From positions 2,542,001-2,606,000 of the forward strand of contig CP000699.1 of assembly GCA_000016765.1 (NCBI GenBank): a stretch of 64,000 nt of DNA. The letters run 5' to 3'. The stretch comes from Rhizorhabdus wittichii RW1. GTDB lineage: Bacteria; Pseudomonadota; Alphaproteobacteria; Sphingomonadales; Sphingomonadaceae. Made by a program: the position numbers and the translations under genes. The notes under the pieces are model-generated. The model searched no databases and had not been told where the DNA came from. It saw nothing but the letters and a program-made list of their open reading frames with translations. This document shows, one piece after another, positions 27,758-36,501 of the stretch (positions within the stretch are counted from its first letter, which is position 1; the number at the start of each line of letters is the position of its first letter).

Positions 27758-28846
27758 ATGAGTTTCCTGCGCAACGCCTGGTATGTCGCCGGGTGGTCCG
27801 GCGACCTGGGGCCCGCGCCGCGGCGCATCCGGGTCCTGGGCGAGTGGATCGCCCTGTTCCGCCTGGCCGACGGCACCGCCGCCGCGATCGGCGACCGCTG
27901 CCCCCACCGCTTCGCCTCGCTGGGCGACGGCAAGCTGGTCGGCGACAGCCTGCAATGCCCCTATCACGGCCTGCGCTTCGACCGCGACGGGCGCTGCGTC
28001 CACAACCCGCATGGCGACGGCAGCGTCCCCGCCGGCGGCGGGGTGCGATCCTATCCGCTGGTCGAGCGGCACGGCGCGCTATGGGTCTGGACCGGCGATC
28101 GCGGACGCGCCGACCCGGCCGCGATCCCCGACTTCGCCCGCTTCGACGATCCCGCGCTCGCCGTCTCGCGCGGCCATCTGAAGGTCACCGCGCCCTATGA
28201 GCTGGTGACCGACAATCTGCTCGACCTCAGCCACGCCGCCTTCATCCATCCCTTCCTCGCCTCCCCCGACGCGGCCGACCGCACGCGCACCGGCGTCCGC
28301 CAGGAGGACAACACCGTCTGGTCGCAGCTCTGGATCGACCGCGAACCGATCACGCCGCTGTTCCGGCTGGTGTGGGACCATCCCGACGACCAGGCCGAGA
28401 TGCGCTCGCACATGCGCTGGACGGCGCCGTCGACCCTCTATCTCGACGTCGGGATGACCCCCGACGGCGCCGCCCCCGACGACAGCCCCGCTTTGCCGAG
28501 CGCGCATCTGCTGACCCCCGAGACCGAGGGTTCGACCCATTATTTCTGGATGGTCGGGCGCAACCGCGGGCAGGCGGACGCCGCGCTCGGCGAGCGGATC
28601 CACGCCGGCATCGCCCGCGCCTTCGCCGAGGAGGACGAGCCGATGATCGCGCGCGTCGCCGAGAATATGGACGGCGCCGACTTCTGGTCGCTGCGCCCGA
28701 TGATCCTGGCGGGCGATGCCGCCGCCGTCCGCGCCCGCCGCATCCTGGCGCAAATGATCCGCGCGGAGGGGGCCGCGCCCGACGCCCCCGCCGCCGCCCG
28801 CATCCCCGCCATCGAAGGAGCCCAGCATGGCCATCATCGGAATTGA
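27758..28846 (+). CDS. Rieske [2Fe-2S] oxygenase, vanillate demethylase-like
   Basis: A 362-residue oxygenase subunit of the Rieske non-heme-iron family, VanA/LigX/dicamba monooxygenase branch. The Rieske cluster ligands are C48 and H50 (CPHR) and C67 and H70 (CPYH). The mononuclear iron site is D152-N153-x2-D156-x2-H159-x4-H164, where D156 bridges the sites. It would use O2 to remove an O-methyl group from, or hydroxylate, an aromatic acid, with electrons from a separate reductase. No reductase or ferredoxin gene is in the window. It starts at 27758 behind GGGAGGGAG. The last 20 bases overlap the extradiol dioxygenase gene in another frame. Confidence 0.92.
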   Translation: MSFLRNAWYVAGWSGDLGPAPRRIRVLGEWIALFRLADGTAAAIGDRCPHRFASLGDGKLVGDSLQCPYHGLRFDRDGRCVHNPHGDGSVPAGGGVRSYPLVERHGALWVWTGDRGRADPAAIPDFARFDDPALAVSRGHLKVTAPYELVTDNLLDLSHAAFIHPFLASPDAADRTRTGVRQEDNTVWSQLWIDREPITPLFRLVWDHPDDQAEMRSHMRWTAPSTLYLDVGMTPDGAAPDDSPALPSAHLLTPETEGSTHYFWMVGRNRGQADAALGERIHAGIARAFAEEDEPMIARVAENMDGADFWSLRPMILAGDAAAVRARRILAQMIRAEGAAPDAPAAARIPAIEGAQHGHHRN

Positions 28847-29831
28847 ACGCATCCTCTACCGGGTCGACGACGTCGACCGGTCGATCCGCTTCTTCGAGGA
28901 TTTCGGGCTGCCGCTGCTCGACCGCGACGATGGCGGCGCCTGCTTCCGCCTGCCCGACAATGCGCGGGTCGACATCCGGTCGATCGCGACCGATCCGGTG
29001 CCGGGATCGCAGATCGTCGGCATCGGCGTCCATGAGATCGTCTGGGGCGTCGACACCGCCGAGAATCTCGAACGGCTCGTCGCCCGCCTCGCCACCGACC
29101 GCGAGGTGCGCCGCGACGCCGACGGCATCTGCCACTTCGTCGCCGACGGCGGCATCGCCATGGGGCTGCGCCACTGGCCCGAGAAGCGGCAGATCTTCGC
29201 GCCGACCGAGCCGGTCAACTCGCCCGGCAACCTGCAGCGGATGAACGTCCACCGCCGCTGGATCGCCCGCGCCCGGCCAAAGGGGATCAGCCATATCGGC
29301 GTGATCTCGCCCGACATCGAGGGCCTGTCCAATTTCCTGCGCGAGCGGCTCGATTTCCGGCTGAGCGACCGGCAGCGCAGCTTCGCGGTCTATGTCCGCG
29401 CCGACGGGGTCAACGACCATCACAATCTGGCGATCCTCAACGCCAATGCCGGCCTGCCGGGGATGGACGGGACGCTGCGCTTCCACCACGTCAACTATGT
29501 CGTCACCGACCTCGACGAGATGATGGCGGGCAAGAACCACCTCGAACGGCGCGGCTGGCCGAAGTCCGAATGGGGGATCGGCCGCCACCGCATCGCATCG
29601 GCGCTGTTCTGCTACTTCCCCTGCCCGGCGGGCGGCGAGGCCGAATATGGCGCGGATTCGGACGCCCTCGACGACAACTGGATCCCGCGCGACTTCAGCC
29701 CGATGTTCGGCATCGCCCACTGGATGCACGACCTGCCCGCCTTCCTGCGCGACGGCGCCGAGTGGGACGTGACCTTCGCGGCGGACGGCGTGCCGACGAA
29801 AGGCGGGGTCCAGCCTCATCCCGATATCTAG
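28827..29831 (+). CDS. Two-domain VOC extradiol dioxygenase
   Basis: A 334-residue protein with two VOC modules, about residues 1-125 and 150-300, the layout of type I extradiol ring-cleavage enzymes. In the second, catalytic module the iron ligands can be placed at H156 (ISHIGV), H221 (FHHVNYV) and E273 (GEAEYGAD). The N-terminal module lacks this triad, as usual. It should cleave a catechol or a substituted catechol next to the diol. The start overlaps the Rieske gene by 20 bases, indicating tight co-expression with it, so the Rieske product is probably its substrate or precursor. Confidence 0.88.
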   Translation: MAIIGIERILYRVDDVDRSIRFFEDFGLPLLDRDDGGACFRLPDNARVDIRSIATDPVPGSQIVGIGVHEIVWGVDTAENLERLVARLATDREVRRDADGICHFVADGGIAMGLRHWPEKRQIFAPTEPVNSPGNLQRMNVHRRWIARARPKGISHIGVISPDIEGLSNFLRERLDFRLSDRQRSFAVYVRADGVNDHHNLAILNANAGLPGMDGTLRFHHVNYVVTDLDEMMAGKNHLERRGWPKSEWGIGRHRIASALFCYFPCPAGGEAEYGADSDALDDNWIPRDFSPMFGIAHWMHDLPAFLRDGAEWDVTFAADGVPTKGGVQPHPDI

Positions 29832-29850
29832 GCGCCTGTCGGCGCGTCGC

Positions 29851-29928
29851 GGCACCGGCCCGCTCCCCCACCCGGCCGCCCATAAGATACTGCCGTCGGG
29901 TGGCTGGGTGGGGGAGCGGGCCGGTGCC
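29851..29928. repeat. Perfect 23-bp inverted repeat after dioxygenase gene
   Basis: The arms 29851-29873 and 29906-29928 are perfect reverse complements, separated by 32 bases that themselves contain partly paired GC stretches. It begins 20 bases after the dioxygenase stop. No T-run follows, so it may protect or terminate the transcript in a Rho-assisted way, or be a mobile-element remnant. Confidence 0.6.
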
Positions 29929-29972
29929 GTCTCGAAATGCGCCCTTCCGCGCATTTCCACAGATTCCGAAGG

Positions 29973-30019
29973 ACGCATTGTCCGCGCTTATGCGGCGCAT
30001 CGCGAATGAAGATTTCCGG
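29973..30019 (+). promoter_or_regulatory. Shared catabolic promoter element, copy before flavin monooxygenase
   Basis: ACGCAT-N10-TATGCGG (29973-29995), then CATCGCGA-N5-GATTTCCGG ending at 30019. It aligns without gaps over 43 bases with the minus-strand copy at 32494-32536. ACGCAT/TATGCG forms an inverted repeat. It is 89-135 bases upstream of the start at 30108. Confidence 0.55.
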
Positions 30020-30107
30020 CTGCTTTCCCAACCCAACATAATCGTCCCGCACCGTGAATCCGGCCCGATCGAACGAGCCGGCGGACAGAAACGAGGATCA
30101 GGAAAGC

Positions 30108-31322
30108 ATGTCTCCAGAGGCGCAGATCAAGAGCGGGACCAGCGGCGAGACCCGTGTGAAGGGGGGCGGGGCGAGGGGCGTCCCGTCCCACGCCGACTGC
30201 GTCGCCATGGCGGAGGAGCTGGCTCCCCGGCTGGCGCCGTTCGTCGACGAGGCCGAGCGCTCCCGGCGGGTGCCCAAGGGCGCGGCCGACGCGCTGATCG
30301 CGTCGGGGCTGATGCCGCTGGTGCGCCCGGCCCGGCACGGCGGCTATGAGCATGGCTGGATGGCCTATGCCGACGTGCTCGCCCCGATCGCGCGGCAATC
30401 GGGCTCGCTCGCCTGGGTGCTGGGCTTCCTGCTCCACCACCAATGGGCGCTGGGCTTCTTCCCGCAGGCGACCCAGGACGAGGTCTACAGCCAGGCCGCC
30501 GATCCGTGCATCGCGTCGATGTTCGCCCCGTCCGGCCGGGCGACGGCGGAGGGGAGCAAGCTGCGGCTCACCGGCGAATGGTCCTTCTCCTCGGGGATCG
30601 ACAATTGCGACTGGGTGATGCTGGCCGGCTTCGCCGAGATCGCGCCGGGCGAACCGCCGATCAATTGCTGGTTCCTGCTCAAGCCCGGCCAGTTCGAGGT
30701 GCGCGACACCTGGCACGCGGTCGGGCTGAGCGGCACCGGATCGAACAATGTCGTGGTCCGCGACGCGCTGATCGACGCGGATTATTGGGTCCGCGCCGAT
30801 CCCTTCGGCGGCGACGACATGAGCGCGCGCAGCGGCAATCGCGGCATCCGCTTCGTCACCCCGCCGGTCGGCCAGTTCCAATATGGGCTGGTCGCGCCGA
30901 TGATCGGGATCGCGATGGCGCTGCACGAGGAGGTGCTGCGCTTCAACGCCGGGCGGCAGGGCCTGCTGATTCCCGGCAAGATCGCCGACGATCCCTTCCT
31001 CCAGGCGGGGCTAGGCGAGTCCGAGGCCGAGCTGGCGGCGGCCTATGCGGCGATGAGCAAGCTCGACGACGCGATCGCGGCGGGCGAGATGCGCACCCCC
31101 GACGGGATTGCGCGCTTCCGGGCGGGGATGGGCTTCGTCGCCAAGACGATCACCGCCGCGTCGGAACGGCTCTTCTACCTGAGCGGCGGGCGCGGGCTCG
31201 ACAGCCGCAAGCCGCTGAGCCGCCACTGGCGCGACCTGCACGCGATCACCAACCATGCCGCGCTCAAATATGAGATGATGTTCCAGGGCCTCGGCCAGGC
31301 GGCGCTCGCCCGCGTCAGCTGA
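30108..31322 (+). CDS. Acyl-CoA-dehydrogenase-fold flavin monooxygenase (HpaH/HsaA-like)
   Basis: A 404-residue protein of the acyl-CoA dehydrogenase fold. The middle domain has LTGEWSFSSGIDNCDWVMLAG, the pattern seen in flavin-dependent two-component monooxygenases such as HsaA and the oxygenase of p-hydroxyphenylacetate 3-hydroxylase, rather than in true acyl-CoA dehydrogenases. No catalytic glutamate context for CoA oxidation is evident. The C-terminal helical domain ends LHAITNHAALKYEMMFQ, where the His is conserved in this branch. It would hydroxylate a phenol using reduced flavin made by a partner reductase not found in the window. The start at 30108 is chosen by an AGGAAAGC site; later ATGs are possible. 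A clear terminator follows. Confidence 0.85.
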   Translation: MSPEAQIKSGTSGETRVKGGGARGVPSHADCVAMAEELAPRLAPFVDEAERSRRVPKGAADALIASGLMPLVRPARHGGYEHGWMAYADVLAPIARQSGSLAWVLGFLLHHQWALGFFPQATQDEVYSQAADPCIASMFAPSGRATAEGSKLRLTGEWSFSSGIDNCDWVMLAGFAEIAPGEPPINCWFLLKPGQFEVRDTWHAVGLSGTGSNNVVVRDALIDADYWVRADPFGGDDMSARSGNRGIRFVTPPVGQFQYGLVAPMIGIAMALHEEVLRFNAGRQGLLIPGKIADDPFLQAGLGESEAELAAAYAAMSKLDDAIAAGEMRTPDGIARFRAGMGFVAKTITAASERLFYLSGGRGLDSRKPLSRHWRDLHAITNHAALKYEMMFQGLGQAALARVS

Positions 31323-31341
31323 GCCCCGGCCGGCAAAAGCA

Positions 31342-31375
31342 GGGGCGGTCGCCGGAATCGGCGGCCGCCCCTTTT
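31342..31375. terminator. Bidirectional-type terminator hairpin
   Basis: A 13-base GC stem (31342-31354 with 31359-31371, one G-T pair) and a 4-base loop are followed by CTTTT on the plus strand, with AAAA just upstream at 31335-31338. It lies between the convergent monooxygenase and amidohydrolase genes and suits both. Confidence 0.8.
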
Positions 31376-31378
31376 CGT

Positions 31379-32440
31379 TCAGAGGCCGAGCAGAGCGGCG
31401 GGCGTGGTCCGCGCGATCCGGGTCACGTCGGCGGCCGAGAGGTTGGGCGTCGCCCGCAGCGCCGACAGGCCGTCGGCCTCGCCCACCGGGAAGTCGCTGC
31501 CGAGCACGATCCGGTCGACGCCGACCACCCGGATCAGCGCGGCGAGGATCTCGGGCCCGTAGACGCAGCTGTCGTAGTAGAAGTCCTTGAGATAGGCGCT
31601 CGGCAGCTTGCTGATGTTGCGGCTGGTATCGGGGCGCTCGTGCGCGTTGCGGTCGAGCCGGCCGTAATAATGCGGCAGGAAACCGCCGCCATGCGCGATG
31701 ACGATCTTGGCGCGCGGGAATTTGTCGAACACGCCATTGTAGATGATCGAGGTCATCACCTTGACCTCCTCGACCCCCTGCCCGACCGAATTGGCCAGCG
31801 CGAAGCCGTCGAGCGGCGGCTCCTTGCCCTGGCCGTGCGGATGGATGAACACGGTGACGCCGAAATGCTGGACCGCCTCCCACAGCGGGTCGAAGCGCGG
31901 ATCGCCGAAATAGGCGCCGTCGGGCGATTGCGAGGAGAGCTGCAGCACCTTCATGCCGAGTTGCGTCACCGCGCGCTCGAGCTCGGGAATGGCGAGCTTG
32001 AGGTCCTGGGTCGGCAGGCCGAAGGCGCCGTGGAAGCGGCCGGGATGGGCCTTCACCCATTCGCGCGCGATCCGGTCGTTGACCCGCTGGTGGACGCCCA
32101 GGTCGTGCCGGGCGTCACCCCAGCTGATCCCCTGGGTGGCGTTGGAATGACCGACGACGTGCGCCTGCACGCCATATTTGTCCATGTGCGCGACATGGAC
32201 GTCGGGCGAGGCGAAGCCCTGCATCCAGGCGGCGAGATCGGTGCTCACCATCTGCCCGGTGATCAGGTTGGGCAGGTCGGGATCGATCATGTGGGTGTGG
32301 AAGTCGATCGCCCCGGCGGTGCCGCCGGCGGCAAGCAACGCCGATCCGGGCAGGCCCGCCGCGAGCGCGGCCGCCGCCCCGCCCGCCGCGGCCTTGAGGA
32401 AGGATCGTCTCGCCATCCGGCAGCGGGGGCAGCTCATCAT
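31379..32440 (-). CDS. Tat-signal amidohydrolase, ACMSD-like
   Basis: A 353-residue amidohydrolase-2 family protein. Residues 9-16 (MARRSFLK) are a twin-arginine motif followed by an Ala-rich hydrophobic stretch to about residue 42, so the mature enzyme should be periplasmic. The metal motif is H48-T-H50 (DFHTHMID), with the His in VFIHPHGQG, the His in VIAHGGGFLPH and the Asp in GSDFPVGEAD completing the site. Chosen start 32440 has a GGAGAGACG site; a Met eight codons later would also keep the Tat signal. It resembles the cytoplasmic homologue at 26082 in motif order. Possible reaction: decarboxylation or hydrolysis of an aromatic acid before uptake. It diverges from the NmrA-like gene. Confidence 0.88.
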   Translation of the reverse strand: MMSCPRCRMARRSFLKAAAGGAAAALAAGLPGSALLAAGGTAGAIDFHTHMIDPDLPNLITGQMVSTDLAAWMQGFASPDVHVAHMDKYGVQAHVVGHSNATQGISWGDARHDLGVHQRVNDRIAREWVKAHPGRFHGAFGLPTQDLKLAIPELERAVTQLGMKVLQLSSQSPDGAYFGDPRFDPLWEAVQHFGVTVFIHPHGQGKEPPLDGFALANSVGQGVEEVKVMTSIIYNGVFDKFPRAKIVIAHGGGFLPHYYGRLDRNAHERPDTSRNISKLPSAYLKDFYYDSCVYGPEILAALIRVVGVDRIVLGSDFPVGEADGLSALRATPNLSAADVTRIARTTPAALLGL

Positions 32441-32485
32441 CGTCTCTCCTGTTGGGGCATCGACCCCAGCTTGGGGACGAGCCGG

Positions 32486-32536
32486 CCGGCATCAAATCAG
32501 ATGTCGCGATGATCCGCATAGGACTCGATGATGCGT
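32486..32536 (-). promoter_or_regulatory. Shared catabolic promoter element, minus-strand copy
   Basis: Read on the minus strand: ACGCAT-N10-TATGCGG-N2-CATCGCGA-N5-GATTT, with the same spacing as at 29973-30015. It lies 46-96 bases before the Tat amidohydrolase start at 32440. Two further inverted repeats, ATGATG-N6-CATCAT (32528-32545) and GATG-N5-CATC (32553-32565), follow toward the NmrA-like gene and may be regulator half-sites. Confidence 0.55.
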
Positions 32537-32631
32537 TCCCATCATTACCACCGATGAATCCCATCATGGCTGCTGCTTTCCGGCCGGGCGCGGCGTCGGC
32601 TAGGTTTCCCCAAACGATCCGGGAGAAACAG

Positions 32632-33501
32632 ATGACCGCCCAGCCGACGATCTTCCTCAACTGCGCGGGCAGCAGGACGCAGCGCGAGGTGCGCGACGTG
32701 CTGGCGCGGCAGGGGCGGCCGATGCGCGCCTATGGCCGGACGCTCGACGCCGCCGCGATGAAGGCCGCCGGGGTCGCCGACACCCGCATCGGCGGGCTGC
32801 TCGACATCGACGCGCTCGCCGCCGCGATGCAGGGGTGCGGCACGGTGATCCACATGGCGCCCGCGCTCCAGGACAAGGAGGTCGCGATGGGGCAGTTCGC
32901 GATCGACGCCGCCCGCCGCGCCGGGGTCGATCGGTTCGTCTATGTCTCGGTGATCAACCCGCAGATCGACTATCTGATGAACCACCGCGCCAAGCTGGCG
33001 GTCGAGGATTATCTGATCGGATCGGGGCTCAACTACACGATCGTCCGGCCGATGCATTATTATCAGAATATCGACGTCGCGGCGGCGGTCGCCTCGGGCC
33101 GGATGGCGCTGACCTATTCGATCGACCGGCCGCTCGGCTTCGTCGACATGGCCGACGTCGGCGAGATCGTCGCCAAGGTCGCGATCGAGCCCGGCCACGA
33201 CCATGCCGCCTACGACCTGGCGAGCGAGGACCATAAGGGCGTCGAGCTGGCGAGCATCCTGGCCGACCTCAGCGGCAAGCCGATCGAGGCGTTCCGCCTG
33301 CCGCTCGACCAGATCGTCGCGATGCTGGCGCCGATGCTCGCCTCGGAGCCCGGCGGCGTCGACTGGACCGCGAGCGCGATCGAGCGGCTGTTCACCTATT
33401 ATGACCGGTTCGGGCTGCGCGGGAACGCCAATGTCCTGTCCTGGCTGCTCGGCCGCAAGCCCAACGGCTTCGCCGACTATGCGCGCCGCTGCCTGAGCTG
33501 A
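32632..33501 (+). CDS. NmrA-like NAD(P)-binding protein
   Basis: A 289-residue atypical SDR of the NmrA/HSCARG group. The N-terminal strand (TIFLNCAGSRTQREVRDVL) replaces the usual GxTGxxG with a divergent AGSRTQ turn, so nucleotide binding is weakened or altered. Later FVYVSVINPQIDY and LNYTIVRPMHYYQNI follow the family pattern. Members act as redox sensors or as reductases. The start at 32632 has a CGGGAGAAA site; the open frame upstream runs through promoter sequence. It is divergent from the Tat amidohydrolase and convergent with leuD-like. Role in the pathway unknown. Confidence 0.8.
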   Translation: MTAQPTIFLNCAGSRTQREVRDVLARQGRPMRAYGRTLDAAAMKAAGVADTRIGGLLDIDALAAAMQGCGTVIHMAPALQDKEVAMGQFAIDAARRAGVDRFVYVSVINPQIDYLMNHRAKLAVEDYLIGSGLNYTIVRPMHYYQNIDVAAAVASGRMALTYSIDRPLGFVDMADVGEIVAKVAIEPGHDHAAYDLASEDHKGVELASILADLSGKPIEAFRLPLDQIVAMLAPMLASEPGGVDWTASAIERLFTYYDRFGLRGNANVLSWLLGRKPNGFADYARRCLS

Positions 33502-33517
33502 TCGGGCGGCGCGCGGT

Positions 33518-34135
33518 TCAGTCCGCCGCCAGCACTTCCTCCGCCACGCCCTCGACCCACGGCATCGCCGCCGCGGTGCGCGCCTCGAACCGCGCGATCG
33601 CGTCGCCATGGGCCAGCGTCGCCGCGATCTCGTCGATCCCCTCGACAAGGTCCTGCTTGCGCCGGGGATCGATGGCGAAGCGGATCACCGCGTCCCCGGC
33701 CGCGATGGTCTGGGCCGGCAGGTCGACCGTCATCCGTGCGGTCGCCGGATCGGCCGCCAGCCGCAGCAGCCGCTCGACCTCCGCCTCCGGCAGGACGATC
33801 GGCAGCAGGCCGTTCTTGAAGCAGTTGTTGTAGAAGATGTCGGCGAAGCTCGGCGCGACGACGCAGCTTATCCCGAAGTCGAGCAGCGCCCAGGGCGCAT
33901 GTTCGCGGCTCGATCCACAGCCGAAATTGTCGCGCGCGATCAGCATGCCCGCGCGGTCCCACGGCGCGCGGTTGAGCACGAAGCCGGGGTCCCGGCGCAG
34001 CGCCCAGAACAGCTTGTCGCCCAGCCCCTCGCGCGTCGTCGTCTTGAGGAAGCGGCCGGCGAGGATCTTGTCGGTGTCGACATTGGCGACCGGCAACGGG
34101 GCGGCGATCGCGTCGAGACGGGTGAAGGGCTGCAT
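33518..34135 (-). CDS. LeuD-type hydro-lyase small subunit
   Basis: A 205-residue small subunit of an aconitase-superfamily isomerase/hydratase. It carries NVDTDKILAGRFLKT, DNFGCGSSREHAPWAL and PSFADIFYNNCFKNGLLPI, all close to 3-isopropylmalate dehydratase LeuD. The LeuC-like partner is 3 bases upstream. Together they may be a real leucine-pathway enzyme, but the operon (CoA transferase, HMG-CoA-lyase-like protein, LysR) is not a leucine operon. A citraconate/mesaconate or maleate hydratase role is an alternative. Swivelling-domain residues around FGCGSSREH contact the substrate carboxylate in the family. Confidence 0.85.
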   Translation of the reverse strand: MQPFTRLDAIAAPLPVANVDTDKILAGRFLKTTTREGLGDKLFWALRRDPGFVLNRAPWDRAGMLIARDNFGCGSSREHAPWALLDFGISCVVAPSFADIFYNNCFKNGLLPIVLPEAEVERLLRLAADPATARMTVDLPAQTIAAGDAVIRFAIDPRRKQDLVEGIDEIAATLAHGDAIARFEARTAAAMPWVEGVAEEVLAAD

Positions 34136-34138
34136 CGT

Positions 34139-35581
34139 TCAGGGCCTTTGCGGATTGGCGATATGGCGCGGATCGACGATATGGCCGGCCAGCGCCGCAG
34201 CGGCGGCCATGGCGGGGGACATCAGGTGGGTGCGCCCGCCCGGCCCCTGCCGCCCCTCGAAATTGCGGTTCGAGGTCGAGGCGCAGCGCTGCCCCGGCCC
34301 GAGCTGGTCGGGGTTCATGCCGAGGCACATCGAGCAGCCCGCCTCGCGCCATTCGAAGCCGGCGTCGAGGAACAGCCGGTCGAGCCCCTCGGCCTCGGCC
34401 GCCGCCTTGACCTGGCCCGAGCCGGGCACGACCAGCGCGCGGACGCCCGGCGCGACGCGGCGTCCGCCGATCATCGCCGCCGCCGCGCGGAGGTCCTCGA
34501 TCCGGCCGTTGGTGCAGCTTCCGATGAACGCCATGTCGATCGGCGTGCCGGCGATCGGCGCGCCGGGCCGCAGCCCCATATAGTCGAGCATCGCCTGCGT
34601 CTGGCCGCGCTGCGCCTCATCGGCGATCGCCGCCGGATCGGGGACCGCGCCGTCGATCGTCGTCACCGCCTCGGGGCTGGTGCCCCAACTCACCATCGGC
34701 GCGACCTCGCGCGCGTCGATCACGACGGTGCGGTCATAGTCGGCGCCCTCGTCGGAGCGCAGCGTGTCCCAATAGGCCCGCGCCCGTTCGAACGCCGCGC
34801 CCTTCGGCGCGTGCGGCGCGTTCGCGAGCCAGGCATAGACCGTCTCGTCGGGCGCGATCATGCCGGCGCGGGCGCCCGCCTCGATCGACATGTTGCACAG
34901 GGTCATCCGCCCCGCCATGTCGAGCGCCGTCACCGCCTCGCCGGCATATTCGATGACATGGCCGGTCGCCCCGCCCGTCCCGATCCGGCCGATGATGTGG
35001 AGGATCAGGTCCTTGGCGGTCACCCCGGCGCCGAGCCGGTTGTCGACCCGGATCAGCATCGCCTTCGCCGGCCGCTGGATCAGCGTCTGGGTGGCGAGGA
35101 CATGCTCCGCCTCCGACGTGCCGATGCCGAAGGCGAGCGCGCCGAACGCGCCATGGGTCGAGGTGTGGCTGTCGCCGCAGACGATGGTGGTGCCGGGCAG
35201 GGTCAGGCCCAGCTCCGGCCCGATGATGTGGACGATCCCCTGCCGGCGGCTGCGCAGCGGCACATAGGGGACGCCGAATTCGGCGACATTGCGTTCGAGC
35301 GCCTCGACCTGAAGCCGGCTCTCGGGCTCGGCGATCGCGGCGACGCCGCCCGAACGGTCGTCGGTCGGGACATTATGGTCGGCGACCGCGATCGTGCCGC
35401 CGGGCCGGCGCACCTTGCGGCCGGCAAGGCGCAGCCCCTCGAACGCCTGCGGGCTCGTCACCTCGTTGACCAGGTGGCGGTCGATATAGAGCAGCACTGC
35501 GCCGTCGCCGATGTCGGCGACGACATGCGCGTCCCAGACCTTCTGGAACAGCAGCCGCGGCCGCGACGCCGCGCCGGTCAT
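34139..35581 (-). CDS. LeuC-type hydro-lyase large subunit
   Basis: A 480-residue aconitase-family large subunit. The three [4Fe-4S] ligands are C355 (GSCTNGR), C416 and C419 (GCSMC). [19 protein letters not shown] (134-152) and [12 protein letters not shown] (297-308) match LeuC. The overall length is slightly above the usual 465-470. The ATG overlaps the stop of the HMG-CoA-lyase-like gene (ATGA). With the downstream LeuD-like subunit it should catalyse reversible water addition to a C=C bond of a dicarboxylic acid. The neighbours suggest formation of citramalate or malate-type acids for CoA activation. Family motifs alone do not separate this from isopropylmalate isomerase. Confidence 0.87.
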   Translation of the reverse strand: MTGAASRPRLLFQKVWDAHVVADIGDGAVLLYIDRHLVNEVTSPQAFEGLRLAGRKVRRPGGTIAVADHNVPTDDRSGGVAAIAEPESRLQVEALERNVAEFGVPYVPLRSRRQGIVHIIGPELGLTLPGTTIVCGDSHTSTHGAFGALAFGIGTSEAEHVLATQTLIQRPAKAMLIRVDNRLGAGVTAKDLILHIIGRIGTGGATGHVIEYAGEAVTALDMAGRMTLCNMSIEAGARAGMIAPDETVYAWLANAPHAPKGAAFERARAYWDTLRSDEGADYDRTVVIDAREVAPMVSWGTSPEAVTTIDGAVPDPAAIADEAQRGQTQAMLDYMGLRPGAPIAGTPIDMAFIGSCTNGRIEDLRAAAAMIGGRRVAPGVRALVVPGSGQVKAAAEAEGLDRLFLDAGFEWREAGCSMCLGMNPDQLGPGQRCASTSNRNFEGRQGPGGRTHLMSPAMAAAAALAGHIVDPRHIANPQRP

Positions 35582-36501
35582 GCCGCCGCCTTGCGGGCGC
35601 GGGCGGCCAGCGCGTCGCGCACCCGGCCGCCGATCTGCGCGCCGGGCAGCTCCGCCACCGCGCGCGCCGCGTCGACCAGCCGGTCGAGGTCGATGCCGCT
35701 GGCGACGCCCATATGGTCGAACATCCAGACCAGGTCCTCGGTCGCGACATTGCCGGTCGCGCCCGGCGCGAAGGGGCAGCCGCCGAGCCCGGCGACCGAG
35801 GCGTCGAACACGCGGATGCCGACGTCCCACGCCGCCAGGACGTTGGCCGCGCCCAGGCCATAGGTGTCGTGGCCGTGGAACGCCCAGCCGCGCACCTCCG
35901 GAAAGCGATCGCGCGCGGCGGCGAACAGGGCGCGGACCTGCGCCGGATCGGCGCGGCCGGTGGTGTCGCACAGCGCGATCTCGACATCGGCGGTCGCGGC
36001 GACGAGCGGGTCGAGCAGCGCCAGCACCGCATCGGCCCCGATCCGCCCGACATGCGGGCAATCGAAGGCGGTGGCGAGGTTCAGCCGCATCGCGGCGCCG
36101 GCCGGCATCATCGCCACCATCTGCGCATAGTCGGCGACCGACTCCATCGGCGTGCGGCGGACATTGCCCATATTGTGCCGCTCGCTGACCGACAGCACCG
36201 CGCTCAGATGCGTCGCGCCCGCCGCGAAGGCCCGCTCGGCATGGCGCGCGGTCGGCACCAGCACCTGCGCGTCGAGGCCGGCCAGCCGATCGGTCGCGGC
36301 GACGATCTCGGCGGCGTCGGCCATCTGCGGCAACGCGCTGGGGCTGACGAAGGAGGTCGTCTCCATCCGGCGCAGCCCGGCGGCATGGAGCCGCCCGATC
36401 AGCGCGATCTTGTGCGGGGTCGGGATGAACGGACCGACCGACTGGAAGCCGTCGCGCGGCCCCACCTCGACGATCGTGACGGATTGCACCGCGTCGCTCA
36501 C
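35578..36501 (-). CDS. HMG-CoA lyase-like aldolase
   Basis: A 307-residue DRE-TIM metallolyase. It starts at a GTG that overlaps the TGA of the CoA transferase and has an AGGAGGG ribosome site inside that gene. R16 and D17 (GPRDGFQS) bind substrate and metal, the His pair in HGHDTYG completes the metal site, and the active-site cysteine lies in [17 protein letters not shown], the HMG-CoA lyase signature. It cleaves a 3-hydroxy-3-methyl-acyl-CoA to acetyl-CoA plus a keto acid. True HMG-CoA lyases serve leucine breakdown, but pairing with a LeuCD-type hydratase and a CoA transferase also fits a citramalyl-CoA lyase (giving acetyl-CoA and pyruvate). Confidence 0.88.
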   Translation of the reverse strand: MSDAVQSVTIVEVGPRDGFQSVGPFIPTPHKIALIGRLHAAGLRRMETTSFVSPSALPQMADAAEIVAATDRLAGLDAQVLVPTARHAERAFAAGATHLSAVLSVSERHNMGNVRRTPMESVADYAQMVAMMPAGAAMRLNLATAFDCPHVGRIGADAVLALLDPLVAATADVEIALCDTTGRADPAQVRALFAAARDRFPEVRGWAFHGHDTYGLGAANVLAAWDVGIRVFDASVAGLGGCPFAPGATGNVATEDLVWMFDHMGVASGIDLDRLVDAARAVAELPGAQIGGRVRDALAARARKAAA

